Of a stretch of 64,000 bases of DNA, positions 9,677 to 18,826 are shown piece after piece. The position numbers and the translations under genes are program-made. Each line of letters begins with the position of its first letter. Position 1 is the stretch's first letter. Under the pieces are notes generated by a model. It saw only the letters and a list, made by a program, of their open reading frames with translations, was not told the origin of the DNA and did no database searches. The DNA is from Hyphomonas sp. (GTDB lineage: Bacteria; Pseudomonadota; Alphaproteobacteria; Caulobacterales; Hyphomonadaceae): the NCBI RefSeq assembly GCF_016125515.1, contig NZ_WGLO01000009.1:149208-213207 (forward strand), given 5' to 3'.

Positions 9677-11373
9677 AGCCCCGAGAGCAGCTTCAGGCAG
9701 GCGGCCTCCTGCCCGGCGGACAATCCGTTGGACAATTCGAGCTTGCGCACCTGCCGGACGTCCTGGCCTTCCGGTAGCCACGTGATGAATTTCACCCCGT
9801 CGCCATGGGTGACACCTGCGGTGGCCTCTTTTGCCGGGTCGCGGTCGTCGGAACTCTCGGACCATTTGCGCAGTTCCATCCCGTTGCGCAGCCCGGCCTC
9901 ATAGGCGCGGCTGCCCTCGGTGACGCCCTGGATCTTCCAGCTATTGGCGGCCGTGGCCGAGAAGTCGAAACCTCGCTCCCACATTTTCCGCCCGGACACT
10001 GTGATCTCGCCGCAAGGTTCGAAAAAGTCCGCAGGCAGATCGACGGCCCCGCCCTGCATGGCCATCGCCTCGATCTCTGCTGACGGATCCCAGCGTGCGA
10101 CCTTCATGACCGACTTGATCAGAAGATCGTGAGCGGACGCGTCGGGATGTCGTTTTGCGGCGCCTTGCATGGCGAGCAGGACATCATCGAGATCGCGCTT
10201 GCCTTTGGTCCGCGCGCGCACCTGCCCATCGAGCCAGGACGCGATCAGCAGTCCTTTCTGGTAGGGGAGGCGGCCAATGTCCGGGTTGGACCAGAATCCA
10301 TCGGAAATCTCATCGGCGGTGGCCTCCTGGAAGGATGACATGTCAAACGCTTCGGCCGACTTGTTGAAGGCCGCCGCGAAGTCGTCTGCAGACCAGATGC
10401 CGGCACGCGTCAGCAGCCGGAACGTGGACCATTCGGTGAAGCCCTCCGACAGCCAATACATCCGGGCTTCGTCTTCCTCCGGCATCCGGCCGATCTTGTG
10501 CGGAATCCAGCTGTGCATCATTTCGTGGGCAATCAGCGGCGCGACGTCGGCGCGCGGCATGTTGGCACCCGCAAAGATCGAGAAGGCGTCTCCGAGTCCG
10601 GTGCCTCCGAACGAAAGGACCTCCGGATCGTAAGGTTCTGAAATCACGGTAACGAGGAAGGGCTGGTCCTTTGATTTCCAATACCGGCGCTCGGCGGCGG
10701 CGATCCGCGTGAACGTGTCCTGCCAGAAAGCGTCGTCTATCTCTTCGAACTGCCCGGTGATCGCGAGGCGCGCGCTGCCGGCGGAGATGACACGGACATT
10801 GCCGCCGAACATCACGCTCTGGGCGAGGTCGCCAAACGTGGTGCGCCCTGAGGGGGCGGCATGGTCGAGGTCCGAGATCAACGTGATGCCGTCCGGCCGT
10901 TCGAGGACAACGTGTGCGGGCGTCTCGTTGCTGAGGGTCTCGGGCCAGGGCAGGGCCGTATAGCCGATCACCAGCATGTAGTCGGGCGTGAACCGCGGCC
11001 GGTAATCATTGCCGCCCTGTTTGGCCGGCGGTGTGTCCGGCCCGCCGCCGACTTTCCAGTTGAGGGTCAACTGTGCGCCGGGTTTGTGGCGCAACACAAG
11101 TTCGCCGGGCATCTCGCTCGCGACAAGCTCGGTGCCCGGGGCTTTGATGTCCCAAAGTCCGCGATAGAGTTCCCGTTCACCGCCCCAGTCATCGGGCAGA
11201 CGGAGCATGGTCTCGCCGTCCTGGTCGCCCGGAAAGCTCAGCGACATGTCGAAACCGGTGATAACGCCTTCGGTCACGACCGGCACGACCTGCCAGTTGA
11301 CGGGCTCAGGCCGCGATGCGCCGCCGAAGAGAAGCGGCAAGACAGCGAAAGACACGAGGGTTTTCAAACGCAT
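9673..11373 (-). CDS. M61-like (glycyl aminopeptidase family) metallopeptidase with PDZ-like tail
   Basis: Exported metallopeptidase of 566 residues, from the ATG at 11373 with GGAGGCTCC-type spacing on the other strand; the longer frame to 11511 runs through the rpsU terminator. The signal peptide is MRLKTLVSFAVLPLLFGGAS. The zinc motif HEMMHSW with the downstream glutamate in WLSEGFTEW is the HExxH plus E arrangement of M1/M61 gluzincins. The C-terminus (GVTEGSRAYEAGLRNGMEL) resembles a PDZ loop that binds peptide ends. It probably acts in the periplasm or outer membrane. Substrate unknown. Confidence 0.82.
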   Translation of the reverse strand: MRLKTLVSFAVLPLLFGGASRPEPVNWQVVPVVTEGVITGFDMSLSFPGDQDGETMLRLPDDWGGERELYRGLWDIKAPGTELVASEMPGELVLRHKPGAQLTLNWKVGGGPDTPPAKQGGNDYRPRFTPDYMLVIGYTALPWPETLSNETPAHVVLERPDGITLISDLDHAAPSGRTTFGDLAQSVMFGGNVRVISAGSARLAITGQFEEIDDAFWQDTFTRIAAAERRYWKSKDQPFLVTVISEPYDPEVLSFGGTGLGDAFSIFAGANMPRADVAPLIAHEMMHSWIPHKIGRMPEEDEARMYWLSEGFTEWSTFRLLTRAGIWSADDFAAAFNKSAEAFDMSSFQEATADEISDGFWSNPDIGRLPYQKGLLIASWLDGQVRARTKGKRDLDDVLLAMQGAAKRHPDASAHDLLIKSVMKVARWDPSAEIEAMAMQGGAVDLPADFFEPCGEITVSGRKMWERGFDFSATAANSWKIQGVTEGSRAYEAGLRNGMELRKWSESSDDRDPAKEATAGVTHGDGVKFITWLPEGQDVRQVRKLELSNGLSAGQEAACLKLLSGL

Positions 11374-11462
11374 GGGAGGCTCCTGATCGGCACTCGTTGC
11401 AAAGGAATGGCGGCCCGGATCGCAAGTGAAACTCTTGTCAGCTTCGGACTTTCTGCGCGGCA

Positions 11463-11499
11463 AAAAAAACCCCGCCAGCCGGAGCTGACGGGGTTTTTT
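11463..11499. terminator. Strong intrinsic terminator after rpsU (bidirectional)
   Basis: Inverted repeat with arms AACCCCGCCAGC and GCTGACGGGGTT around a short CGGA loop, flanked by an A-run on one side and a T-run on the other. It can therefore terminate transcription from either strand. It sits 27 bp past the rpsU stop and separates rpsU from the peptidase gene. Confidence 0.93.
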
Positions 11500-11525
11500 T
11501 GTTCGATCCACAGATCGCCGGTGTC

Positions 11526-11735
11526 TTACACGATGCCTTCGCGCTGGGCGCGCTTGCGCGCCAGCTTGCGGGCGCGGCGCACGGCTTCGGCGCGCTGACG
11601 GGCTTTCTTCTCGGACGGCTTTTCGAACGCCTGACGCGCCTTCATTTCCCGGAACAGACCTTCACGCTGCATCTTCTTCTTCAGCGCGCGCAGGGCTTGT
11701 TCGACGTTATTATCGCGGACGACGATCTGTACTAT
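11526..11735 (-). CDS. rpsU: Small ribosomal subunit protein bS21, apparent ATA start
   Basis: The 69-residue product is an unmistakable bS21. It has [19 protein letters not shown] at the N-terminus and the basic tail [17 protein letters not shown]. The reading frame has no ATG, GTG, TTG or CTG before the conserved part. Upstream in frame are a TGA at five codons and only an ATA at 11735, exactly where homologues have Met. A Shine-Dalgarno GGAG lies 7 nt before this ATA. I infer initiation at AUA. bS21 helps the 30S subunit select initiation regions, so a rare IF3-sensitive start would permit translational control. A sequencing error is the main alternative. Confidence 0.9.
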   Translation of the reverse strand: MVQIVVRDNNVEQALRALKKKMQREGLFREMKARQAFEKPSEKKARQRAEAVRRARKLARKRAQREGIV

Positions 11736-11868
11736 AGGACTTCTCCATCAGGTTCGGTTCGGGCAACGGCCCGGGAATTGGGGCAGACAGGGCCTGACAG
11801 CCCGGAAAGCGCGGCCTATATCACGGGCTGTGCCGTTCCGCCAAGCCCTAGCCTGCGGGGAATTTACG

Positions 11869-12480
11869 ATGACTGAAACGCCTTCCGGACTTCTTCGCCG
11901 CCGCTGGCTGGACGAACTGGTCCCGGATGTGCCTTTCGAAGGGTGGACCCAAGCTGCCGCCGATGCCGCAGCGGTGCGTGCCGGGCTTACACAAGGTGAA
12001 CGCGCCCTCGCGGCGCCCAACGGTGTCGTCGACCTCATCGACGGGTTTTTTGACGATGCCGAAGCACGGGCCCGCGCCGCGCTGGCGGAGGTCGACATGG
12101 GCGCGCTGCGTGTTCCGGAACGTGTGAAAACCGGTGTCCTGGCCTGGCTGGACGCGCTGGAGCCGAATCGTGAAGCCGTACGCCGCGCCGCCAGCCGGGG
12201 TTTCCTGCCCTGGGGCGCGGGCCCCGCGCTGGAGCGGACCTGGAAAGTCGCGGACTTGATCTGGACTGCGGCGGGCGACCTGTCAGAGGACTATAACCGC
12301 TATTCCAAGCGCGGCCTTCTGGCTGCGGTTGTGCCGTCCATTGTGCTGCATTGGGCCGACCATCCGGCGCCGGAAGACCTTGACGCCTTCATCGCCCGCC
12401 GGCTCGCAACCGTTTCCGGTATAGGTCAGAAGGCCGGACGGATCGTGAAGCCCGTGCTCGAAAGGTTCGGCAAGCGCTAA
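11869..12480 (+). CDS. COQ9 family ubiquinone biosynthesis protein
   Basis: COQ9-like protein of 203 residues, read from the ATG at 11869. COQ9 is a lipid-binding TetR-fold accessory protein that presents ubiquinone intermediates to COQ7. The family C-terminus is recognisable (RTWKVADLIWTAAGDLSEDYN then YSKRGLLAAVVPS), with a terminal amphipathic region (FIARRLATVSGIGQKAGR). It is a single gene, divergent from rpsU. The intergenic region of about 130 bp must hold both promoters. Confidence 0.9.
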   Translation: MTETPSGLLRRRWLDELVPDVPFEGWTQAAADAAAVRAGLTQGERALAAPNGVVDLIDGFFDDAEARARAALAEVDMGALRVPERVKTGVLAWLDALEPNREAVRRAASRGFLPWGAGPALERTWKVADLIWTAAGDLSEDYNRYSKRGLLAAVVPSIVLHWADHPAPEDLDAFIARRLATVSGIGQKAGRIVKPVLERFGKR

Positions 12481-12726
12481 ACGCGCACCGGCTCGTCTTC
12501 AATGGGGGGAGGTGTCGGACAGAAGCTGATCAAGCGCCCCAGGGGGCTGGGGGGGCTGATGGGTCTGGAGCACCTGTTAAACGCCTCCGCCCGACAATTC
12601 AAAGATGGCGGTGTGCTGTGTCGGCGGCAAGTCCGAAAAGCGGCGTTTTCGGGAAAAGCGGATTAATTCGCAGTTAGCTCCTGGAAGGGCTGGACGGCGG
12701 CGCCAAGCTATGCGGAACTGTCATCG

Positions 12727-13062
12727 ATGTCCGAGTTCCCGTCTCGCAAGCCTGCGTCCGATCCCGTGGTCGCTTTCCAGAAGAGCGAGCTGCAGCCCAT
12801 TCTGGATGTGTACGGCCGGCTGGTGATTGCCGGAGAGGCCCGTGACTATTCGATCGGCTTCGGGCGCGACGTGGCCACCTTCGCAATCTTCCGGCGTCAT
12901 GCCGAAAGCCCGACCTGGCGGATCGAGAAGGAACCCGCTCTCGCCAACCGGCAGGGCCAGTATGCCGTCTACGGATTGGGCGGTCAGGTGTTGCGGCGCG
13001 GACGTGAGCTCAAGCAGGTGCTGCGCGTCTTCGAGAGCCGCAAGTTCACGATCGTCCGTTAA
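12727..13062 (+). CDS. DUF2794 family protein
   Basis: A 111-residue protein of the alphaproteobacterial DUF2794 family. The core (YGRLVIAGEARDYSIGFGRDVATFAIFRRH) and the ending KQVLRVFESRKF are characteristic. No catalytic motif or membrane segment is visible. Function is unknown in the family. The 246 bp upstream contains a G-rich run (12505-12560) but no gene I can support. Confidence 0.87.
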   Translation: MSEFPSRKPASDPVVAFQKSELQPILDVYGRLVIAGEARDYSIGFGRDVATFAIFRRHAESPTWRIEKEPALANRQGQYAVYGLGGQVLRRGRELKQVLRVFESRKFTIVR

Positions 13063-13079
13063 CGGATTCCACGCGGGAA

Positions 13080-13094
13080 TTAACCCCTTGTTTA
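13080..13094 (+). promoter_or_regulatory. Candidate CtrA box (TTAA-N7-TTTA)
   Basis: TTAA, seven bases, TTTA, one mismatch from the CtrA consensus TTAA-N7-TTAA. It lies 66-80 bp upstream of the ATG at 13160. Binding is inferred from family knowledge only. A mirrored copy of the same pattern lies before the gene at 57692. Confidence 0.4.
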
Positions 13095-13159
13095 CCAAAA
13101 ACTTCTTGCGAACCAATCTGGAACAGAGTAGGAACAGAACATCGGAACGGAGCAGGAAC

Positions 13160-13495
13160 ATGAGCAACGCAGTGAGCTTTCGCGGTCAATCGGGCAAGGC
13201 ATGGTCTTTCCAGCGGGCGGCAGCTGATGCGCCCTGGGCACGGGCGCCGGGTGTTGCCATCTTCGCGGTTCCTGAAGCCTGCGGCTGGCGCATTTTCCGG
13301 GTGATGGAACTCTCCGGCAAGCCGCATGACATCCAGCCGATCTGGGCCTTCGCCGAGGCGGAACGCTATGGCGCCAGCGCGGTGTTCATCTCCCTCGAGT
13401 TTGAAGGCGATCTGCGCAAGCACATGGTGGCCGACCTCGAAGCCGGCTTCCAGCCGATCCACCGTTCGGACAATGTGGTCCGTCTAGCCGCCTAG
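13160..13495 (+). CDS. Hypothetical protein, 111 residues
   Basis: Starts at the ATG at 13160 after GGAGCAGGA. The soluble protein (SGKAWSFQRAAADAPWARAPG, then CGWRIFRVMEL) has no signal peptide, membrane span or recognised motif. The composition is normal for the genome. It is separated by 97 bp from the DUF2794 gene and has a candidate CtrA box in its promoter, so cell-cycle expression is possible. Its stop overlaps the end of the convergent DUF885 gene by 4 bp. I do not recognise the family. Confidence 0.7.
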   Translation: MSNAVSFRGQSGKAWSFQRAAADAPWARAPGVAIFAVPEACGWRIFRVMELSGKPHDIQPIWAFAEAERYGASAVFISLEFEGDLRKHMVADLEAGFQPIHRSDNVVRLAA

Positions 13496-15366
13496 CGCCC
13501 GGCTTCCGTATACCAGCGGGTCACGTCGGCCTCGACCATGTCGAGCGGGCGTGGCCCCCCTCCCAAGATCGCCGCATGGAATGCCTTCGGCTCGAACCGG
13601 GGCCCGAGGACTCGCTGGGCCCGTTCGCGCAGATCGAGGATCCGCTGGCGCCCGATCCAGTAGGCGGCCGCCTGGCCCGGCCAGACGCTGTAGCGGTCAA
13701 CTTCGTCGCCGGCCGCTTCCGGGCTGAGCCCTGTCACCGCGATGATGTAGGCCACGGTGCGTTCGCGCGTCCATTTCTGCTGGTGGATGCCGGTATCGGC
13801 GACCAGCCGCGCGGCGCGCAGCAGCATCGATTGCAGATAGCCGATCCGCCCAAGCGGGTCGTCCGTATAAAGACCACCCTCATCGGCGAGCGTTTCGGCA
13901 TAAGATGCCCAGCCCTCGCCATAGCCGACATTCCAGATCAACTGGCGCGCCAGCGGCAGTCCGCCGTTTTCCGTCGTCATCGCGCTTTCAAGATGGTGGC
14001 CGGGCAGCGTCTCGTGGAACACCAGTGTCGGCAGGCTGTAGTCCGGCCAGTCGCTCATGCGCGTCAGGTTGATCTCGAACCGGGCGGGGTTCCGGCCGTC
14101 GGCGGTGCGCGGTGTATAGGCGGCAGAAGGCGCCGATGCGGCAAAGGCGAGCGGCACCATGCTGACCGTAACGGCCGAGGCCGGCACAGGACCGATCTGG
14201 TCTTCGACAACTGCGCTGGCGCGGGTGGTCAGACTCGACAACCGTTCAATCAGCGCGGCGCGGCCAAGATCGGAATCCTCGTAGAGCTGGCCGGGCTGCT
14301 GGGCGAGAAAGGCCAGGCGCTCGCCGACCGTGCCTTCGACAAGACCCGCTTCGGTGAGAGCCGCGTCCAGTTCCTCCGTCAGGCGGGCCACGTCCGAGAG
14401 GCCACGTGCGTGCAAGGCGTCCGGTGTTTCCGAAGTGCCCGTGTAGGCGGCGAGGACGGCGCGGTAATACCTGTCGCCATCCTTCAATTGCCAGATGCCC
14501 GGCTCTGCCGGCGCAGACTCCATCAGCTTGCCGGCTGCATCGGCAAAACGTCCATAGGCGGGCAGAAGCGAGCCCGTAAAAACGGTACGCATCTGCTTCG
14601 AATAGGAATCGCGCGTCGCCGGTGTCAGGCCGGAGACCCCGTTCAACAGATTGTCAAACGTCTGTACAAGGAAGGATGTGTCCGGCGTCTCCAGCGCGCC
14701 GGCGGCCGCCACGGTCTGCATGCGCAGCAGGATTGGTGCAGGCGGCACCACACCGGCGCGGGCGTCGGCGTCGAGGCGCCGGCGCTCGTCATCCAGCGCG
14801 CCCGGCAGCTGTGCCATACGGGCAAGGAAGGCGTCCAAGTCCTCGGGCGTTTCCATCGGCTGGAAGCGCACCAGCAGTTCCGGCACATCGAGATAGGCGC
14901 CCCTCATGTGATCGGCCACATAGGGGTAGAAGACCGACAGGTCGCCCGCGCCATGGCCCGATACCAGCACCGCTTCGGCCGCTTCATGCGCCGCGATCAC
15001 GGTGTCGAGGTTGCGGGCCAGCGCGCTGCCGGGGGCCGGGCGGGCGGTCCGCACAAGAGCATCGAGGGTTTCGAGCCGTTCAAGACGCGCACGCTCGAAG
15101 GCCGCCTGCGAGCGGTCGGTCAGATAGCGGCCGAAGGGGAATCCGGCCGTTTCCGGCAACAGGCCGAGACGGGTGGCGAGCTCGGGGTCGCGCACCAGTT
15201 CGTTCTGCGCCACCGTCATGAGCGTCCGGTCCACTTCGCGGGCGATGCGCCTGGGCGTACCTTCCGGATCAGCGCCGCCCGAACATCCAACAAGCGCAAC
15301 AGAAGCGAGCAAAACGCCCGCAAAAGCGAGCACTGCAGGACGGCCGGGTAGGGTGTTCAAGCGCAT
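13492..15366 (-). CDS. DUF885 family lipoprotein, putative metallopeptidase
   Basis: Lipoprotein of 624 residues with a signal peptide ending in LVGCSGG, so Cys28 is the probable lipidation site. The zinc-peptidase-like motif HETLPGHHLESA and the later segment YGEGWASYAETLADE match the DUF885 family, thought to be gluzincin-like carboxypeptidases. The length is typical. It is monocistronic and transcribed towards the 111-residue hypothetical gene. It is probably a periplasmic or outer-membrane peptidase, and its substrate is unknown. Confidence 0.87.
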   Translation of the reverse strand: MRLNTLPGRPAVLAFAGVLLASVALVGCSGGADPEGTPRRIAREVDRTLMTVAQNELVRDPELATRLGLLPETAGFPFGRYLTDRSQAAFERARLERLETLDALVRTARPAPGSALARNLDTVIAAHEAAEAVLVSGHGAGDLSVFYPYVADHMRGAYLDVPELLVRFQPMETPEDLDAFLARMAQLPGALDDERRRLDADARAGVVPPAPILLRMQTVAAAGALETPDTSFLVQTFDNLLNGVSGLTPATRDSYSKQMRTVFTGSLLPAYGRFADAAGKLMESAPAEPGIWQLKDGDRYYRAVLAAYTGTSETPDALHARGLSDVARLTEELDAALTEAGLVEGTVGERLAFLAQQPGQLYEDSDLGRAALIERLSSLTTRASAVVEDQIGPVPASAVTVSMVPLAFAASAPSAAYTPRTADGRNPARFEINLTRMSDWPDYSLPTLVFHETLPGHHLESAMTTENGGLPLARQLIWNVGYGEGWASYAETLADEGGLYTDDPLGRIGYLQSMLLRAARLVADTGIHQQKWTRERTVAYIIAVTGLSPEAAGDEVDRYSVWPGQAAAYWIGRQRILDLRERAQRVLGPRFEPKAFHAAILGGGPRPLDMVEADVTRWYTEAGR

Positions 15367-15473
15367 GACGTTTTTTTCACGGTACTCAGACTGTAATTGA
15401 GCCCGGTTCGGGTGTTGTGGCCAGTGTATATTTCCGGTATCGCTCCCGCCAAATTCTCAAGGAGTTCAGCCCC

Positions 15474-16268
15474 GTGACCATGCCCACCGCGAATGGCGGA
15501 CAATCGCCCATCACCGGACAAGTCCTGTTCTACAAGCAGCCGCAGCCCCTTTCGGCTGAAACCCATGGCGGTCTTGGTGTGAAACAGGTTGCGCAACCTT
15601 TTGCCTTCCTGCGCGAAGCGCATGCCGTGCCGGTTACGGTCACCGAGTTTGGTGTCTGCGCCGCCTCCTATCCGATCATTTTCGTCGGTGATGAGCGCAC
15701 GCCGGTTGCTGTCATGGGTGTACGTCAGGGCCAGAACCTGTTCGTGGATGCCAATGGCTTGGTCGTCGAAGACCACTACATCCCCGCCTTCGTGCGCCGC
15801 TATCCGTTCGTGTTCGCGGCCGACGAAGCCTCGGACCGCCTGCTGCTCTGCGTCGACCGCGCCGCGCCGATGGTCTCGAACCAGCCGGATGTCGCCTTCT
15901 TCGAGAACGGCCAGCCGAGCAAGTTCACCAATGACGCCATCGAATTCTGCAAGGAATTCGAGCGCCAGCGCCGCGCGACGCTCGATTTCGTCAAGATGAT
16001 CTCTTCGATGGATCTGTTCGAACAGAAGACGGTCGTCTTCCAGCCGCGTGATCCGCAGGGCAATGAAGTCGGCCCGCAGCAGAAAGTGGCCGATTACTGG
16101 GCCATCTCGGAAGAGAAGTTGAACGCGCTCGCCCCCGAAAAGTATCTCGAGCTGCGCAACAATGGCGCGCTGGGTGCCTGCTACGCCCACATGGTGTCGC
16201 TGCTGAACTGGTCGAAAGTGATCCAGCGCGCCGTCCGCACCCCGCCGACGGGCCAGGCTGCCGCCTGA
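15474..16268 (+). CDS. SapC family protein
   Basis: A 264-residue SapC-family protein. The GTG at 15474 follows AAGGAG by 9 nt and is preferred; an ATG two codons on is too far from it. The family pattern is seen in VCAASYPIIFVGDERTPVAVMG, RRYPFVFAADEASDRLLLCVD and the terminal CYAHMVSLLNWSKVI. SapC was described in Campylobacter as an S-layer-associated product. In Caulobacterales the role is unknown. A strong hairpin terminator follows 43 bp after the stop. Confidence 0.87.
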   Translation: MTMPTANGGQSPITGQVLFYKQPQPLSAETHGGLGVKQVAQPFAFLREAHAVPVTVTEFGVCAASYPIIFVGDERTPVAVMGVRQGQNLFVDANGLVVEDHYIPAFVRRYPFVFAADEASDRLLLCVDRAAPMVSNQPDVAFFENGQPSKFTNDAIEFCKEFERQRRATLDFVKMISSMDLFEQKTVVFQPRDPQGNEVGPQQKVADYWAISEEKLNALAPEKYLELRNNGALGACYAHMVSLLNWSKVIQRAVRTPPTGQAAA

Positions 16269-16310
16269 TCTCAGCGGGACAGGGTAAACGCCCGCCCTCT
16301 ATGCCTTCGA

Positions 16311-16338
16311 ACGGCCCTCCACGGTGGAGGGCCGTTTG
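16311..16338 (+). terminator. Intrinsic terminator after the SapC gene
   Basis: Perfect 11-bp inverted repeat ACGGCCCTCCA / TGGAGGGCCGT with a CGG loop, followed by TTTGTC. It fits a rho-independent terminator for the SapC gene. Confidence 0.85.
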
Positions 16339-16448
16339 TCATTTCAGGCCAGGTGCGTCATCACGAAGAGGCGACCGGGGGTTTGTCCTGTGGCACGACC
16401 GGCGCATATGCTCGGGAAACAACGCATCTGGCAGGGAAGCCGACATTG

Positions 16449-18560
16449 ATGACCCGCTTTTATCGCGCCGCATTGGCCGCCCTCGTAGGCCTCATGTTGA
16501 TCGTGCCGGCCGCTTCGGCCCAGTGGTCGGCGTCCGGCAAGCGGGCCACGGCCGAATTGGTGTCGGATCGGTCCAGCGTGGCACCGGGCGAAACCGTCTA
16601 CATCGCGCTCAAGATGACCATGGAGCCGGGCTGGCACATCTACTGGCGCAATGCCGGCGATGCCGGCCTGCCGCCGCAGCTGATCCTCAAGGAGGAAACC
16701 AACCTGCCGGAGGGTGCCGTGGGCGAGATGCTCTGGCCGCTGCCGAAGCTGCTTCCGGTCGTCGACGGCGAGATCATGGATTACGGCTATGACGAAGAGG
16801 CTGTCTTCGCCATGCCATTGACGATTCCGGAAACGGCATCGGGTGAAGTGCGGATCGAGGCCGTTGCCGATTATCTGATCTGTGAGTCCGTCTGCGTTCC
16901 CGAGGCGCAGGATGTGTCGTTGGTGCTGCGGGTCGGTGCGCCGGAAGAGAATGTGGCAGGAGGCGATCTGATCGGCGCCTGGATTGCAAAGGTCCCCGGC
17001 CCGTTTCCGGGCGAGGCGCGGATCGACGACGCGGCGTCGCCTTGGACTCTGAGCCTGTCTCTCGAAGGCGGCTTCCCGAAAGGCGCGCGTATCCGGTTTT
17101 TCCCGTCCGGCCATGAGATCCGGCATCCGGCCGACCAGCCCCAGCGCGAAGGCCCGAATGGCGCGAGCCTTTCCCTCACGCCGGATCCCTCTGGCGCGGT
17201 GGATGAGACGCTGGAAGGTATCATTCGGGTCGACATGCCCGGCGCGCAACCGGTGGGTTATGAAATCAGCGCGGCGCGCGGCGGCGTGTTTCCCGGCACG
17301 GCCGACACGGCAGTGGTTTTGGCCGGACCGGCGGGCGACGCGGTGCTGGGCTTTGGCGGCTTGCTGGCGCTGGCCGGCCTCGCCTTCGTCGGCGGCCTGA
17401 TCCTGAACCTCATGCCCTGCGTTCTGCCGGTCCTGTCGATGAAGGCGGTCGGCATGGTTTCGGCCGCTTCGAGCGGTCATGCAGGCGAGCTGAAATCCCA
17501 TGGCCTTTGGTATACGGGCGGTGTGTTGGTGTCGTTCGCCGCGCTCGCGCTGGCGATCCTGGCCGTGCGCCAGGCGACCGGATTTGCAACGCTCGGCTTC
17601 CAGCTTCAGCACGCGCCCACTGTGGTCGTCCTTGCACTGATCATGTTTGCCGTCGGCCTCTGGCTGATGGGCATGTTCGAGCTGGGTAGTTCCATTCAGA
17701 ACACAGGATCGGGTCTGGCCAGCCGAAGCGGCGCAGCTGGCGCCTTCTTCACCGGCGTCCTGGCCGCGGTCGTCGGCGCGCCCTGCGTCGGCCCCTTCCT
17801 TGGCGTCGCGCTGGGCGCGGTGATGGGCCAGCCTGCACCCGCAGTGATCGCGGTTTTCCTGGCCATGGGATTCGGCATGGCGCTGCCGTTCCTTGTGCTC
17901 AGCTTCATGCCGGGTCTGCACCGTATCCTGCCGAAACCCGGCAAATGGATGGAAACCCTCAAACAGGCTTTTGCATTCCCGATGTTCCTGACCGCGGCCT
18001 GGCTGCTTTCTGTGGTGGCCGGCCTTGCCGGGGCAGGGGCGGTCGGCTGGACGCTGGCTGGCGCGACAACGCTCGTCTTCGCCATCTGGCTGGCAAAGTC
18101 GGGCGGGATGGTCCGTCGTGCGATCGCGCTGGCGGCGCTGGGCGCGGGTTTCGTCGTACCGGCTGTCCTCGCCAATGTGCCGGACGATTTCGTCGCCGGG
18201 GCGCCGGAACTGCCGTCGTATGCTGAAGGCGTCTGGTCGCCGGAGGAAGTCGACAACCTTTTGGCGGAAGGCCGTCCGGTCTTCGTCGACTTCACGGCGA
18301 GCTGGTGCGCCAGCTGCCAGGTCAACAAGCTCACCACCCTCTCCTCGAAACGGGTCCGAACCGCTTTCGAAGCGGCAAACGTTGCCTTTCTCGTCGCGGA
18401 CTTCACACAGAAGGATCCGGTGATCGCCGAGGAACTCCGGCGGCGCGGACGCGCCGGTGTGCCGATGTACCTCTGGTATCCGGCGGCAAGCCGCGAGCCC
18501 GTCGTGCTGCCCGAACTGCTCTCACAGGACCTTGTAATCGGATACGTTGAGGACCGTTAG
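16449..18560 (+). CDS. Protein-disulfide reductase, ScsB/DsbD-like
   Basis: Membrane thiol reductase of 703 residues that would pass electrons from the cytoplasm to the periplasm. Layout: a signal peptide (ending PAASAQW), then a periplasmic DsbD-alpha-like domain with the cysteine pair in LICESVCVPE. A membrane domain of about eight helices starts near residue 300, with the redox cysteines in NLMPCVLPVLSMK and VVGAPCVGPFLGV. The C-terminal thioredoxin domain has the active site SWCASCQVNK. The N-terminal domain is of the longer ScsB type. The ATG at 16449 was chosen because it opens the signal peptide. Confidence 0.9.
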   Translation: MTRFYRAALAALVGLMLIVPAASAQWSASGKRATAELVSDRSSVAPGETVYIALKMTMEPGWHIYWRNAGDAGLPPQLILKEETNLPEGAVGEMLWPLPKLLPVVDGEIMDYGYDEEAVFAMPLTIPETASGEVRIEAVADYLICESVCVPEAQDVSLVLRVGAPEENVAGGDLIGAWIAKVPGPFPGEARIDDAASPWTLSLSLEGGFPKGARIRFFPSGHEIRHPADQPQREGPNGASLSLTPDPSGAVDETLEGIIRVDMPGAQPVGYEISAARGGVFPGTADTAVVLAGPAGDAVLGFGGLLALAGLAFVGGLILNLMPCVLPVLSMKAVGMVSAASSGHAGELKSHGLWYTGGVLVSFAALALAILAVRQATGFATLGFQLQHAPTVVVLALIMFAVGLWLMGMFELGSSIQNTGSGLASRSGAAGAFFTGVLAAVVGAPCVGPFLGVALGAVMGQPAPAVIAVFLAMGFGMALPFLVLSFMPGLHRILPKPGKWMETLKQAFAFPMFLTAAWLLSVVAGLAGAGAVGWTLAGATTLVFAIWLAKSGGMVRRAIALAALGAGFVVPAVLANVPDDFVAGAPELPSYAEGVWSPEEVDNLLAEGRPVFVDFTASWCASCQVNKLTTLSSKRVRTAFEAANVAFLVADFTQKDPVIAEELRRRGRAGVPMYLWYPAASREPVVLPELLSQDLVIGYVEDR

Positions 18561-18603
18561 GCCCGGCCGTATTCGTAAACCGCGCTCAGAAAGGACCCCG
18601 CCG

Positions 18604-18759
18604 ATGCAGATCACCCGCCGCCACCTCTCGCTCGCGGCCGGCATGGCCGCCGCTGTTGCTCTGACGGCGGCTGCGCTGATCGCCTCGACCGCGCGGCCGG
18701 TTCCCAGCTCCGTGATGCCGCCCGCGGCGCCGCCTGCGGGCACCGTTCCGCAGCCGTGA
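18604..18759 (+). CDS. Small exported or membrane-anchored protein, 51 residues
   Basis: The ATG at 18604 follows AAAGGA by 9-10 nt. The product has a basic start (MQITRRHLS), one hydrophobic stretch (LAAGMAAAVALTAAALIAS) and a proline/alanine-rich tail (PPAAPPAGTVPQP). It may be a cleaved or anchored periplasmic peptide. It lies 43 bp after the DsbD-like gene and may be cotranscribed with it. No family is recognised. Confidence 0.5.
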   Translation: MQITRRHLSLAAGMAAAVALTAAALIASTARPVPSSVMPPAAPPAGTVPQP

Positions 18760-18826
18760 CGTTGCGGACGGGCTTGATCCACACACCGGGTCAGGGTCAG
18801 ACTGCCTGCAGAAATGGGAGCGATAC

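Noticed and set aside
13576..15351. 591-codon open frame on the plus strand
   Set aside because: It is fully antisense to the DUF885 lipoprotein, which has a signal peptide and peptidase motifs.
16344..17921. 525-codon open frame on the minus strand
   Set aside because: Antisense to the DsbD-like gene. His/Arg/Gln-rich with no recognisable domain.
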